From Hyphomicrobiales bacterium (GTDB lineage: Bacteria > Pseudomonadota > Alphaproteobacteria > Rhizobiales > Beijerinckiaceae): DNA of 23,735 nucleotides. Each line of letters begins with the position of its first letter. Position 1 is the stretch's first letter. The stretch covers positions 1 through 23,735 of the forward strand of contig JAATEW010000161.1 in NCBI GenBank assembly GCA_015655535.1, written 5' to 3'. Both the position numbers and the translations under genes were made by a program. The notes beneath the pieces are model-generated. The model was not told where the DNA came from and did not search any database. It worked only from the letters and a program-made list of their open reading frames with translations. Shown here in pieces: positions 16,008-22,786 of this stretch.

Positions 16008-16768
16008 CCATTCATTTCATCGGCGCCGGTCCGGGCGCCGCCGATCTCATCACGGTGCGCGGCCGCGATCTCATCTCAAGCTGCCCGGTCTGCCTCTATG
16101 CGGGCTCTCTGGTGCCGCAAGAGTTGCTCACCTATTGTCCGAAAGGCGCGCATATCATCAATACGGCGCCGCGCTCGCTCGACGAGATCGAGGCGGAAAT
16201 GATCCGCGCCCATGCGCTCGGTCTCGATGTCGCGCGGCTTCAATCGGGCGATCTGTCGGTCTTCAGTGCGCTCGCCGAGCAATTGCGGCGGCTCAATGCG
16301 CGTGGCATTCCCTATACGATCACGCCCGGCGTTCCGGCTTTCGCGGCAGCTGCCGCCGCGCTCGGCCAGGAACTCACTTTGCCGGAGATCGCGCAGACCG
16401 TCGTGCTCACACGCACGTCTGGACGGGCCTCGGCAATGCCGGCCGGAGAAAAACTCAGCGCCTATGCCGCGACGGGCGCCGTGCTCGTGATCCATCTGTC
16501 GATCCATGTCATCGACAAGCTCATCTCGGAAGTGGCGCCTTTTTACGGCACGGATTGCCCCGTCGCCGTGGTCTTTCGCGCCTCATGGGCCGACGAACAG
16601 ATCTTCAAAGGCACGCTGGCTACCATCGAAGCGCAAGTCAAAGCGGCGGGGCTTGAGCGCAGCGCGATCATCTTTATCGGGCGCTCGATCGGTGCCGGGG
16701 ATTTTCGCGAAAGCGCGCTTTATTCGGCCGATTACGACCGACGCTTCCGGCCGAAAGGCGAGACGTGA
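16004..16768 (+). CDS. cobM: Precorrin-4 C11-methyltransferase CobM
   Basis: SAM-dependent methylation of precorrin-4 at C11 to precorrin-5. The 254-residue product has the full CobM/CbiF pattern: IHFIGAGPGAADLITVRG at 3-20, CLYAGSLVPQELL near 30-42, ARLQSGDLSVFSALAEQL near 77-94, TPGVPAFAAAAAALGQELTLPE near 107-128, and VVLTRTSGRASAMP near 132-145. It is linked to cobL by an ATGA overlap and to cobB by a GTGA overlap. Confidence 0.96.
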   Translation: MTIHFIGAGPGAADLITVRGRDLISSCPVCLYAGSLVPQELLTYCPKGAHIINTAPRSLDEIEAEMIRAHALGLDVARLQSGDLSVFSALAEQLRRLNARGIPYTITPGVPAFAAAAAALGQELTLPEIAQTVVLTRTSGRASAMPAGEKLSAYAATGAVLVIHLSIHVIDKLISEVAPFYGTDCPVAVVFRASWADEQIFKGTLATIEAQVKAAGLERSAIIFIGRSIGAGDFRESALYSADYDRRFRPKGET

Positions 16769-18165
16769 GACGGGGCGTATCTCCGGCGCCCGGCCTTCTG
16801 ATCGGCGCGCCGCGCTCCGGCTCGGGCAAGACGACGATCACACTTGGCCTGCAGCGCGCGCTGGTCAAACGCGGGCTCAATGTGCGCGGGCTGAAATGCG
16901 GCCCGGATTATATCGATCCCGCCTTTCATGCAGCGGCGACGGGCAAGCCCAGCGCCAATCTCGATACGTTTGCCATGCCGGACGCCTTGCTCACGAGCCT
17001 CGTCGATGACGCCGCGCGTGACAGCGACATCATTCTCGCCGAAGGTTCGATGGGGCTCTTCGACGGTGTCCGGCGGCCCTTTCATTTGGAGCAGGATGCG
17101 GGCGGAAAACCGGGAGCCACTTTTCCTCATCCCGCTCCGCAAGGCCACACGGGTGCTAGCTCCGACATCGCCGCCTTTTGCGGCTGGCCGGTCGTGCTCG
17201 TCATCGACGTGTCTGGCCAGGCGCAATCGGCCGCCGCCGTCGCTTTCGGTTGCATGAGCTTCGATCCGCGCATTACGGTCGCTGGCGTGATCCTCAACAA
17301 GGTGGCGAGCGAGCGGCATCGCCGCCTCGTCGCCGACGGCATGGATGCGATCGGCCTGCCTGTCTTCGGCGCTTTGCCGCGCGAGGCGAGCCTCATTCTG
17401 CCAGAGCGGCATCTGGGTCTTGTCCAGGCGGGCGAAACCGCTGACCTTCATGCGCGCCTCGATGCTTTGGCGCAGGCGATCGAAGCCGCGGTCGATCTCG
17501 ATGCGCTTGTAGCCGCTGCCTCAACGACACGGCCCGCATCGACAAGTTCCCTGCATTATGCCTTGCCGCCGCCCGGCCAAAGAATCGCCATCGCACGCGA
17601 CGCAGCTTTTTCCTTCGTCTATGCGCATGTCGAAGCGGGGTGGGCCGCGCAGGGCGCGACGCTTTCTTTCTTCTCGCCGCTTGCCGACGAGCCGCCGCCT
17701 CAGGATTGCGACGTCTGCTGGCTGCCGGGCGGCTATCCGGAGCTTCATGCAGGAAGACTCGCCTCATGCGAGCATTTCCGCGCGGGTATCCGCGCCTTCG
17801 CGGAGACGCGGCCGGTCCATGGCGAATGCGGCGGCTATATGGTGCTCGGCGATGCGCTCGAAGACGCTGATGGCACGAACCATCGCATGCTCGGCCTTCT
17901 GCCGGTGACGACAAGCTTCGCCAAACGCAAATTGAATCTCGGCTATCGCGTCGCACGGCTCGGCGCCGATGGCATTCTGGGGCCGCATGGCACGGTGCTT
18001 GTCGGCCATGAATTCCATTATGCGAGCATGACCAGCGCCGCGCCGATGGAGACGCAAGCCTTCGCGCATAGCACGGATGCCGAAGGAAACGATCTCGGCT
18101 TTTCAGGCCATCGCGCCGGCCATGTGAGCGGTACGTTCTTTCATGCCATCGCGCGCGCGCTTTAA
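16765..18165 (+). CDS. cobB: Hydrogenobyrinic (cobyrinic) acid a,c-diamide synthase CobB, with in-frame palindromic insert
   Basis: ATP- and glutamine-dependent amidation of the a and c carboxylates. The 466-residue product has the P-loop GAPRSGSGKTT at 14-24, GLKCGPDYIDPAFH near 38-51, EGSMGLFDGV near 93-102, LPGGYPELHAGRLA near 322-335, the glutaminase cysteine in GECGGYM (Cys355), and GHEFHY (414-419). The start is GTG at 16765, overlapping the cobM stop. Between GLFDGV and TGASSDIAAFCGWPVVLV, where relatives have a short loop, it carries about 20 extra residues (about 103-126). Most of these are encoded by a REP-like palindrome. The flanking motifs are intact, so the enzyme is probably functional. 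Confidence 0.94.
   Translation: MRRGVSPAPGLLIGAPRSGSGKTTITLGLQRALVKRGLNVRGLKCGPDYIDPAFHAAATGKPSANLDTFAMPDALLTSLVDDAARDSDIILAEGSMGLFDGVRRPFHLEQDAGGKPGATFPHPAPQGHTGASSDIAAFCGWPVVLVIDVSGQAQSAAAVAFGCMSFDPRITVAGVILNKVASERHRRLVADGMDAIGLPVFGALPREASLILPERHLGLVQAGETADLHARLDALAQAIEAAVDLDALVAAASTTRPASTSSLHYALPPPGQRIAIARDAAFSFVYAHVEAGWAAQGATLSFFSPLADEPPPQDCDVCWLPGGYPELHAGRLASCEHFRAGIRAFAETRPVHGECGGYMVLGDALEDADGTNHRMLGLLPVTTSFAKRKLNLGYRVARLGADGILGPHGTVLVGHEFHYASMTSAAPMETQAFAHSTDAEGNDLGFSGHRAGHVSGTFFHAIARAL
17089..17137. repeat. 49-bp palindromic element inserted in frame within cobB
   Basis: GAGCAGGATG (17089-17098) pairs with CATCCCGCTC (17128-17137) with one mismatch, and inside it GGAAAA pairs with TTTTCC. 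The reverse complement, GAGCGGGATGAGGAAAAGTG onward, has the same length and plan as the intergenic element at 4944-4992. It encodes residues about 109-125 of CobB, a stretch rich in Gly and Pro, at a position where the family has a short loop. Confidence 0.75.
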
Positions 18166-18176
18166 ACGACAGACGT

Positions 18177-19073
18177 TCACGCGCTTTGCCCGGAGAAACG
18201 CTTGATGAGCCAAGCCGCCGCCGGCCCGGGCGGCGTATCGGTGCGGTGGATGGCCTGAAACACATAGTTGCCGCTGCGCCATTCCGGAATGTCGAGGCGT
18301 TTCAGGCGTCCCGCTGCGAGATCCGCGCGCACCATCGGTTCCGGCATATTGCCCCAGCCGATCCCGGCAAGCAGCAGAGCATGTTTGGTCGAAAGATCGG
18401 CCATGCGCCAGGAGCGCGTCGCGAGCACGCCGAAATCCCGTCCCTCCGTGAGAGAAGAGCGGTCGCTGAGCACAAGCTGCACATGATCGCGCGCGGCGCC
18501 CGGTGCATTGATGCGGTTTTGCGCCAAGGGATGGCTGGGTGCAGCGACCGGCACGAGTTCCACGCCGCCGATCTGGCTCGTTTCGATCTCCGCTATCCGC
18601 ACGTCGAGCGGTCCGCTAATGCCGATCGTGGCGACGCCATCGCGGACAAGCTGCGTCACCGCGCCCAAAGCCTCGATGTGAAGCCGCAAGGCAACCGTCG
18701 GGAACTCCGCCTCGAAGGCGCGCATCGCATCGACAAGGCGCTCCGTCGGCAGCATGATATCGACGGCGAGCGCGACTTCGGCCTCCAACCCGCTGAGCAG
18801 GCCCTTCACTTTCGCGAGCAGATGATCGATGCCGGAATTCACCGCGCAGGCTTCCGACAAAACCGCTTTGCCGGCCTCGGTCAGCACCGGCTTGCGGGTC
18901 GACTCGCGGTCGAACAAAGGCAAGCCGAGTTGCGATTCGAGATTGGCGATCGCGTAAGAGATGGCGGAGGTCGCGCGGCCGAGTTTGCGTCCCGCCGCCG
19001 CGAAACTGCCGGTTTCGACCACGGTCAAGAAGGTCTTGAGTTGATCGAGGCTCGGCGCGCCTGGTCCTTGCAT
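18177..19073 (-). CDS. LysR family transcriptional regulator
   Basis: DNA-binding regulator, probably of the divergent pirin-wrbA-doxX genes. From the ATG at 19073 the product has 298 residues. The LysR winged helix (LDQLKTFLTVVETGSFAAAG, TSAISYAIANLESQLGLPLFDR) lies at about 9-65, and a periplasmic-binding-like effector domain lies at about 90-290. A TTG nine codons upstream is an alternative start; the ATG has AGGAAA about 12 bases upstream. Its 3' end faces cobB with only 11 bp between them. The effector is unknown. LysR members beside pirin/quinone-reductase genes often respond to redox or electrophile stress; that is inference here. Confidence 0.9.
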   Translation of the reverse strand: MQGPGAPSLDQLKTFLTVVETGSFAAAGRKLGRATSAISYAIANLESQLGLPLFDRESTRKPVLTEAGKAVLSEACAVNSGIDHLLAKVKGLLSGLEAEVALAVDIMLPTERLVDAMRAFEAEFPTVALRLHIEALGAVTQLVRDGVATIGISGPLDVRIAEIETSQIGGVELVPVAAPSHPLAQNRINAPGAARDHVQLVLSDRSSLTEGRDFGVLATRSWRMADLSTKHALLLAGIGWGNMPEPMVRADLAAGRLKRLDIPEWRSGNYVFQAIHRTDTPPGPAAAWLIKRFSGQSA

Positions 19074-19087
19074 GTCGAATTTCCTGA

Positions 19088-19097
19088 ACGATATCGT
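19088..19097. promoter_or_regulatory. Perfect 10-bp palindrome in the LysR-pirin spacer
   Basis: ACGATATCGT lies 15 bp upstream of the LysR ATG in the 106-bp divergent spacer. LysR proteins commonly bind dyads in such spacers and repress their own gene. The site is short and AT-centred, so it is only a candidate operator. Confidence 0.3.
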
Positions 19098-19179
19098 CAA
19101 GACTTTACGGGTTTTTGGCGCAAAAGCGAAGCGCTAGAGTCCCGAAGCTCGAACCCGGCAGCAGCGCCAGGAGGGTCTC

Positions 19180-20073
19180 ATGACGATTCAGTCGAACAGC
19201 CTCATCGAAAGCGTGATCCTTCCGAATAGCCGCGACATCGGCAGTTTCGAGGTGCGCCGCGCCTTGCCTTCGCCGCAGCGCCGGATGGTTGGCCCCTTCA
19301 TTTTCTTCGACGTCTTCGGACCGGCGGTCTTTCGCGCCGGAGAGGGCATCGACGTGAGACCCCATCCGCATATCGGGCTTGCCACGCTGACCTATCTGAT
19401 CGAAGGCGAAATCACCCACCGCGACAGCACAGGAGCGGTCCAGGCGATCCATCCGGGCGACGTCAATTGGATGACGGCCGGGCGCGGGATCGTCCATTCG
19501 GAGCGCACGGACGCCGATGTGCGCACGCGCGGCGGTTCGCTCTTCGGGCAACAGATCTGGATCGCTCTGCCGCGCACGCATGAAGAGACCGATCCAAGCT
19601 TCTCGCATCACGCAGCGGGGACTCTGCCGGTGATCGAAGGCGACGGCGCAAAAGCCCGCGTGATCGCCGGCACGGGTTTTGGCCAGACCGCGCCGGTGCC
19701 GGTCTATTCCGATATGATCTATGCCGATCTTGTTCTCACATCAGGCGCGCGCTTTCAGATCACCGCCGATCACGACGAGCGCGCGATCTATGTCGTCTCC
19801 GGCGCGGTCGGCATCGAAGGCGAAGACGGGCAATTTCTCCCAGACCAGCTTGTCCTGTTCAAGCCCGGCACCGAAATCGTGCTGCGGGCTTTAGCCTATA
19901 CGCGCGTGATGCTCCTCGGCGGTGCGCCTTTGTCCGAAGAGCGGCACATCTTCTGGAATTTCGTGTCGAGCTCGCGCGAGCGCATCGAACAGGCCAAGGC
20001 CGATTGGCACGACGGCCGCTTTGCCGGCGTCCCCGGCGAAACCGAATTCATCCCGCTCCCCGCGGAGACATGA
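19180..20073 (+). CDS. Pirin family protein
   Basis: Bicupin iron-binding protein; some family members are quercetin dioxygenases. The 297-residue product carries the pirin metal ligands: RPHPHIGLATLTYLIEGE with His62 and His64, and the HSE motif with His106 and Glu108. The rest shows the expected second cupin and ends IPLPAET. A strong AGGAGG lies upstream of the ATG at 19180. It is first in a run with wrbA (20-bp gap) and doxX (35-bp gap), divergent from the LysR gene. The substrate is not known; the neighbours point to quinone or aromatic electrophile handling. Confidence 0.93.
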   Translation: MTIQSNSLIESVILPNSRDIGSFEVRRALPSPQRRMVGPFIFFDVFGPAVFRAGEGIDVRPHPHIGLATLTYLIEGEITHRDSTGAVQAIHPGDVNWMTAGRGIVHSERTDADVRTRGGSLFGQQIWIALPRTHEETDPSFSHHAAGTLPVIEGDGAKARVIAGTGFGQTAPVPVYSDMIYADLVLTSGARFQITADHDERAIYVVSGAVGIEGEDGQFLPDQLVLFKPGTEIVLRALAYTRVMLLGGAPLSEERHIFWNFVSSSRERIEQAKADWHDGRFAGVPGETEFIPLPAET

Positions 20074-20093
20074 CTCAGCAAGGAAAGACCAAA

Positions 20094-20693
20094 ATGGCAA
20101 AAGTTCTCGTGCTTTATTATTCGACCTATGGCCATACCGAAATCATGGCAGGCGCCGTCGCAGAAGGCGCGCGCTCGGCAGGCGCCACAGTCGATATCAA
20201 ACGCGTGCCGGAAACGGCGCCCTTGGAGGTCGCCAAGGCCGCGCATTTCAAGCTCGATCAGGCAGCGCCCATCGCCGCGATCGAGGATCTCGCCAATTAT
20301 GATGCGATCATCATCGGCACAGGCACGCGCTTTGGCCGCATCTCGTCGCAAATGGCGAGCTTTCTCGATCAGGCCGGCGGATTGTGGATGCGCGGTGCGC
20401 TCAATGGCAAAGTCGGCGGCGCCTTTGCTTCGACTGCGACCCAGCATGGCGGCCAGGAGATGACGCTCTTTTCGATCATCACCAATCTCTTGCATTTCGG
20501 CATGATCGTTGTCGGCCTGCCCTATAGTTTTCAGGCTCAGATGCGGCTCGACGAAGTGACCGGCGGGAGCCCCTATGGCGCAACGACCATCGCCGGCGGC
20601 GACGGCTCCCGCATGCCGAGCGCCAACGAGCTGGACGGCGCGCGGCATCAAGGCGCGGTCATTGCCGAGACGGCGAAGAAACTCTTCGGATGA
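20094..20693 (+). CDS. wrbA: NAD(P)H:quinone oxidoreductase, WrbA type
   Basis: FMN-dependent two-electron reduction of quinones, cytoplasmic, which avoids semiquinone radicals. The 199-residue length is typical of WrbA. The flavodoxin-like phosphate loop YYSTYGHTEIMA lies at 8-19, with IIIGTGTRFGRISSQMASFLDQ near 73-94, STATQHGGQE near 114-123 and GGSPYGATTIAGGDGSR near 160-176. I chose the ATG at 20094 because AAGGAA sits a suitable distance upstream and the protein then begins MAKVLVLYYSTYGH as in the family. It lies between pirin and doxX. Confidence 0.95.
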   Translation: MAKVLVLYYSTYGHTEIMAGAVAEGARSAGATVDIKRVPETAPLEVAKAAHFKLDQAAPIAAIEDLANYDAIIIGTGTRFGRISSQMASFLDQAGGLWMRGALNGKVGGAFASTATQHGGQEMTLFSIITNLLHFGMIVVGLPYSFQAQMRLDEVTGGSPYGATTIAGGDGSRMPSANELDGARHQGAVIAETAKKLFG

Positions 20694-20728
20694 TGACCAT
20701 CCACTTCTCTCATTGAAAGCATCCCGTC

Positions 20729-21151
20729 ATGATCGCCGACACACGCTATCTTCCGGCCATTGGCCGGTTGCTCATCGCCTTGATTTTCGTGATGAGCGGG
20801 CTCTCTAAAATCGCAAATCCAAATCAGGCCATGGGCTATATATCCGCCATGGGATTGCCTGCGCCCTTCCTGCTTTATGCCATCGCTACCGTCATCGAGC
20901 TCGGCGGCGGCGTCTTGCTGCTCTTGGGTTTTCAGACGAGGCTCGCGGCATTGCTGCTTGCCATTTTTTGTGTCGCGGCGGCGCTCGGCTTTCATCATAA
21001 TTTCGCCGATCAAAATCAGATGATCCACTTTCTGAAGAACCTTGCCATGACAGGCGGCCTGCTTCAGATCGTAGCCTTTGGCGCCGGCTCGCTGAGCCTC
21101 GATGCTCGCCGTGGCAGCAGAGAATCCGGCGCGTGGGAAATGCACGCCTGA
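20729..21151 (+). CDS. DoxX family membrane protein
   Basis: Small integral membrane protein of the DoxX/SURF4-like family. The 140-residue product has four hydrophobic spans, near 10-28, 46-66, 69-88 and 104-124, with the family-type opening GRLLIALIFVMSGLSKI. Members are frequently co-encoded with quinone reductases and pirins and are linked to redox homeostasis; the precise reaction is not established. It is 35 bp after wrbA and has no strong Shine-Dalgarno. A strong hairpin follows about 12 bp after the stop. Confidence 0.9.
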   Translation: MIADTRYLPAIGRLLIALIFVMSGLSKIANPNQAMGYISAMGLPAPFLLYAIATVIELGGGVLLLLGFQTRLAALLLAIFCVAAALGFHHNFADQNQMIHFLKNLAMTGGLLQIVAFGAGSLSLDARRGSRESGAWEMHA

Positions 21152-21163
21152 TATTTCTTGGTT

Positions 21164-21191
21164 GGCGCGATCACTTATCTTTGATCGCGCC
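21164..21191 (+). terminator. Terminator-like hairpin after doxX
   Basis: GGCGCGATCA (21164-21173) pairs perfectly with TGATCGCGCC (21182-21191) around an 8-nt loop, followed by GTTCTT. A 10-bp GC-rich stem just downstream of the last gene of the pirin-wrbA-doxX run fits an intrinsic terminator, although the U-tract is short. Confidence 0.65.
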
Positions 21192-21234
21192 GTTCTTACG
21201 CACGGCCCACGTCGCCGCCGGCCCTTCTCTCCCT

Positions 21235-21240
21235 TATAAT
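21235..21240 (+). promoter_or_regulatory. -10-like TATAAT upstream of the MDR oxidoreductase gene
   Basis: A perfect TATAAT lies 61 bp before the ATG at 21301. The -35 region at the right spacing (around 21212-21217) is GC-rich and does not match TTGACA, so only the -10 half is supported. Confidence 0.35.
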
Positions 21241-21300
21241 AGACGCATCTTCCATCTGCGCGTTCGAGTCTCTCTTCGCGCCAGCCATGAGTGAAGAGTC

Positions 21301-22317
21301 ATGCGTGCCGTCGGCTATCAAAATTCGCTCCCGATCGAAGATCAAAACGCTCTCGTCGATATCGACCTGCCGAAGCCCGAGGCGAAGGGCCGCGACCTGC
21401 TCGTCGAAGTCAAGGCCGTCTCGGTCAATCCGGTCGATACCAAAATCCGCAAGCGCGACAAGCCCGAGGCCGGCGGCTGGAAAGTGCTCGGCTGGGATGC
21501 CGCCGGCATTGTCCGCGCGGTCGGGCCGGACGCCACTTTATTCAAGCCGGGCGATGAGGTTTTCTATGCTGGCGCTTTGGGTCGCTCCGGCACCGATGCG
21601 GAGTTTCATCTCGTCGACGAGCGCCTTGCCGGCCACAAGCCCGCGTCTCTCAACTGGGCACAGGCCGCCGCCCTGCCGCTGACGGCGGTTACGGCCTGGG
21701 AAGCGCTCTTCGACCGGCTCGACGTCGGAAAACCCGTGCCGGGCGGCAAGAAGCTCATTCTCATCATCGGCGGCGCGGGCGGCGTCGGCTCGATCACGGT
21801 TCAATTGGTGCGGCAATTGACCGATCTCACGATCATCGCCACCGCCTCGCGGCCCGACACGCAAAGCTGGGTGCGCGAGCTTGGCGCGCATCATGTGATC
21901 GATCACCGCAAGCCGCTCGCAGCGGAAGTCGTCAATCTCCGCCTCGGTGCGCCGGAGTTTGTCTTCTCGACCACCAATACCGACCAACATCTGGCCGAGA
22001 TCGTTGCGCTGATCGCACCGCAAGGCCGCTTTGGTTTGATCGACGATCCGCCTACGCTCGATGTCCTGCCCTTCAAGCGCAAGGCCGTCTCGACGCATTG
22101 GGAATTCATGTTCGCCCGCTCGCTGTTCGAGACGCCCGACATGGGACGGCAAGGCGAATTGCTGAACGAAGTCGCGCGCCTCGTCGATGCGGGGAAATTG
22201 CGCACCACGCTCGCCGAGACGTTCGGGCCGATCAATGCTGCGAATTTGAAGCGCGCCCATGCGCTCCTCGAAAGCGGCAAGGCCAAGGGCAAGATCGTGC
22301 TTGAGGGGTTTGGCTAA
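21301..22317 (+). CDS. Zinc-type alcohol dehydrogenase family protein / NAD(P)H quinone reductase-like (MDR)
   Basis: Medium-chain dehydrogenase/reductase of 338 residues. It has a GroES-like N-terminal domain (VKAVSVNPVDTKIRKRDKP, LGWDAAGIVRAVGP near 63-76) and a Rossmann NAD(P) motif IIGGAGGVGSITVQLVRQL near 154-172. The protein has no cysteine at all, so it cannot carry the structural zinc site of classical ADHs. A quinone- or enone-reductase activity is more likely than alcohol oxidation. GAAGAG precedes the ATG at a suitable distance. It stands alone between the doxX terminator and repeat-rich DNA. Its substrate is unknown. Confidence 0.88.
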   Translation: MRAVGYQNSLPIEDQNALVDIDLPKPEAKGRDLLVEVKAVSVNPVDTKIRKRDKPEAGGWKVLGWDAAGIVRAVGPDATLFKPGDEVFYAGALGRSGTDAEFHLVDERLAGHKPASLNWAQAAALPLTAVTAWEALFDRLDVGKPVPGGKKLILIIGGAGGVGSITVQLVRQLTDLTIIATASRPDTQSWVRELGAHHVIDHRKPLAAEVVNLRLGAPEFVFSTTNTDQHLAEIVALIAPQGRFGLIDDPPTLDVLPFKRKAVSTHWEFMFARSLFETPDMGRQGELLNEVARLVDAGKLRTTLAETFGPINAANLKRAHALLESGKAKGKIVLEGFG

Positions 22318-22325
22318 GGGCCGCC

Positions 22326-22343
22326 GTCATTGCGAGCCATAGG
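22326..22343 (+). repeat. 18-bp direct repeat, copy 1
   Basis: GTCATTGCGAGCCATAGG is identical to 22649-22666 in the same orientation. The flank GCGTCGCCATAGC resembles part of the second copy's hairpin. GTCATTGCGAGC is a familiar opening of dispersed bacterial intergenic repeats (general knowledge). Confidence 0.7.
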
Positions 22344-22416
22344 GCGTCGCCATAGCAAAGGCTAAAACGACAAGCTGCGGGCATCGCATTCCGTCCGGCA
22401 AAACATGTCAGATTTC

Positions 22417-22563
22417 GCCATTCATCCGATGGCGGCCATTTTCGGCGAGGCGGATGCGCTTTTGTCAATGACGGCTCATCTTCGATGAGCCGCCGCCGAA
22501 GGCGGTCTGATCATTGACGAAAGCGATCCGCTCGCCAATGCTAGCCGCCAAGAGATGAATGGC
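22417..22563. repeat. 147-bp symmetric imperfect palindrome with two central hairpins
   Basis: Arms pair in register from the outside in. GCCATTCATC (22417-22426) pairs with GATGAATGGC (22554-22563), and GGCGGC (22431-22436) pairs with GCCGCC (22544-22549). Positions 22444-22471 pair with 22511-22536 with two single-base bulges and one G-U. Unpaired stretches are equal on both sides (4 nt and 7 nt). At the centre sit CGGCTCATC-TTC-GATGAGCCG (22472-22492) and CCGCC-GAA-GGCGG (22493-22505). It could be a mobile palindromic element (MITE-like) or a structured RNA. No transposase is nearby. Confidence 0.7.
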
Positions 22564-22648
22564 AGCCTTTGAGATTGCGAAACCGGCAGCAGAAGCGGCC
22601 CGGTTTCTCTCAACCGGACAAGCGTGGGACAAGTCCGGCCATCCAGGC

Positions 22649-22689
22649 GTCATTGCGAGCCATAGGCGTTGCGAAGCGACGCCCTATGG
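22649..22689. repeat. 18-bp direct repeat, copy 2, with hairpin
   Basis: GTCATTGCGAGCCATAGG recurs at 22649-22666 and continues into a hairpin: CCATAG-GCGT from 22660 pairs with ACGC-CCTATGG ending at 22689 around GCGAAGCG-type loop sequence. This is the typical form of short dispersed palindromes. Confidence 0.65.
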
Positions 22690-22736
22690 CAAGCCTCGAA
22701 TCACGAGGGTTTGGAGTAAAGCAAGGCAACGCCGAT

Positions 22737-22786
22737 CCCTCGCCCTTCGAGACGCACGCCTATCGGCGCGCTCCTCAGGGTGATGG
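22737..22786. repeat. REP-like palindrome, copy 4, overlapping the HxlR 3' end
   Basis: CCCTCGCCCTTCGAGACG at the left and CTCCTCAGGGTGATGG at the right match copies 1-3. Bases 22775-22777 are the stop codon of the HxlR gene, read on the minus strand, and the last three residues (Pro-Ser-Pro) are also encoded by the element. The gene's 3' end was therefore probably set by the repeat. Confidence 0.65.

Larger units (their letters stand above)
22318..22774. other. Repeat-rich intergenic region
   Basis: These 457 bases hold no convincing gene. They contain two copies of the 18-mer GTCATTGCGAGCCATAGG (22326-22343 and 22649-22666), a long imperfect palindrome (22417-22563), a small hairpin CCGGTT/AACCGG (22600-22617), and most of a REP-like element (22737-22786) that runs into the HxlR gene. 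Short open frames here look like by-products of repeats. Confidence 0.65.

Noticed and set aside
17065..17150. Frameshift or sequencing error in cobB at the insert
   Set aside because: The frame is the same before and after the insert, with conserved motifs on both sides, so it is an in-frame insertion rather than an error.
18186..19229. Open frame of about 347 codons opposite the LysR gene
   Set aside because: It mirrors the LysR coding strand, is rich in Arg/His/Gly and has no domain; the LysR helix-turn-helix on the minus strand is clear.
22465..22653. Small minus-strand open frame (about 62 codons) in the last intergenic region
   Set aside because: It is largely made of one arm of the long palindrome; no Shine-Dalgarno or protein family is visible.
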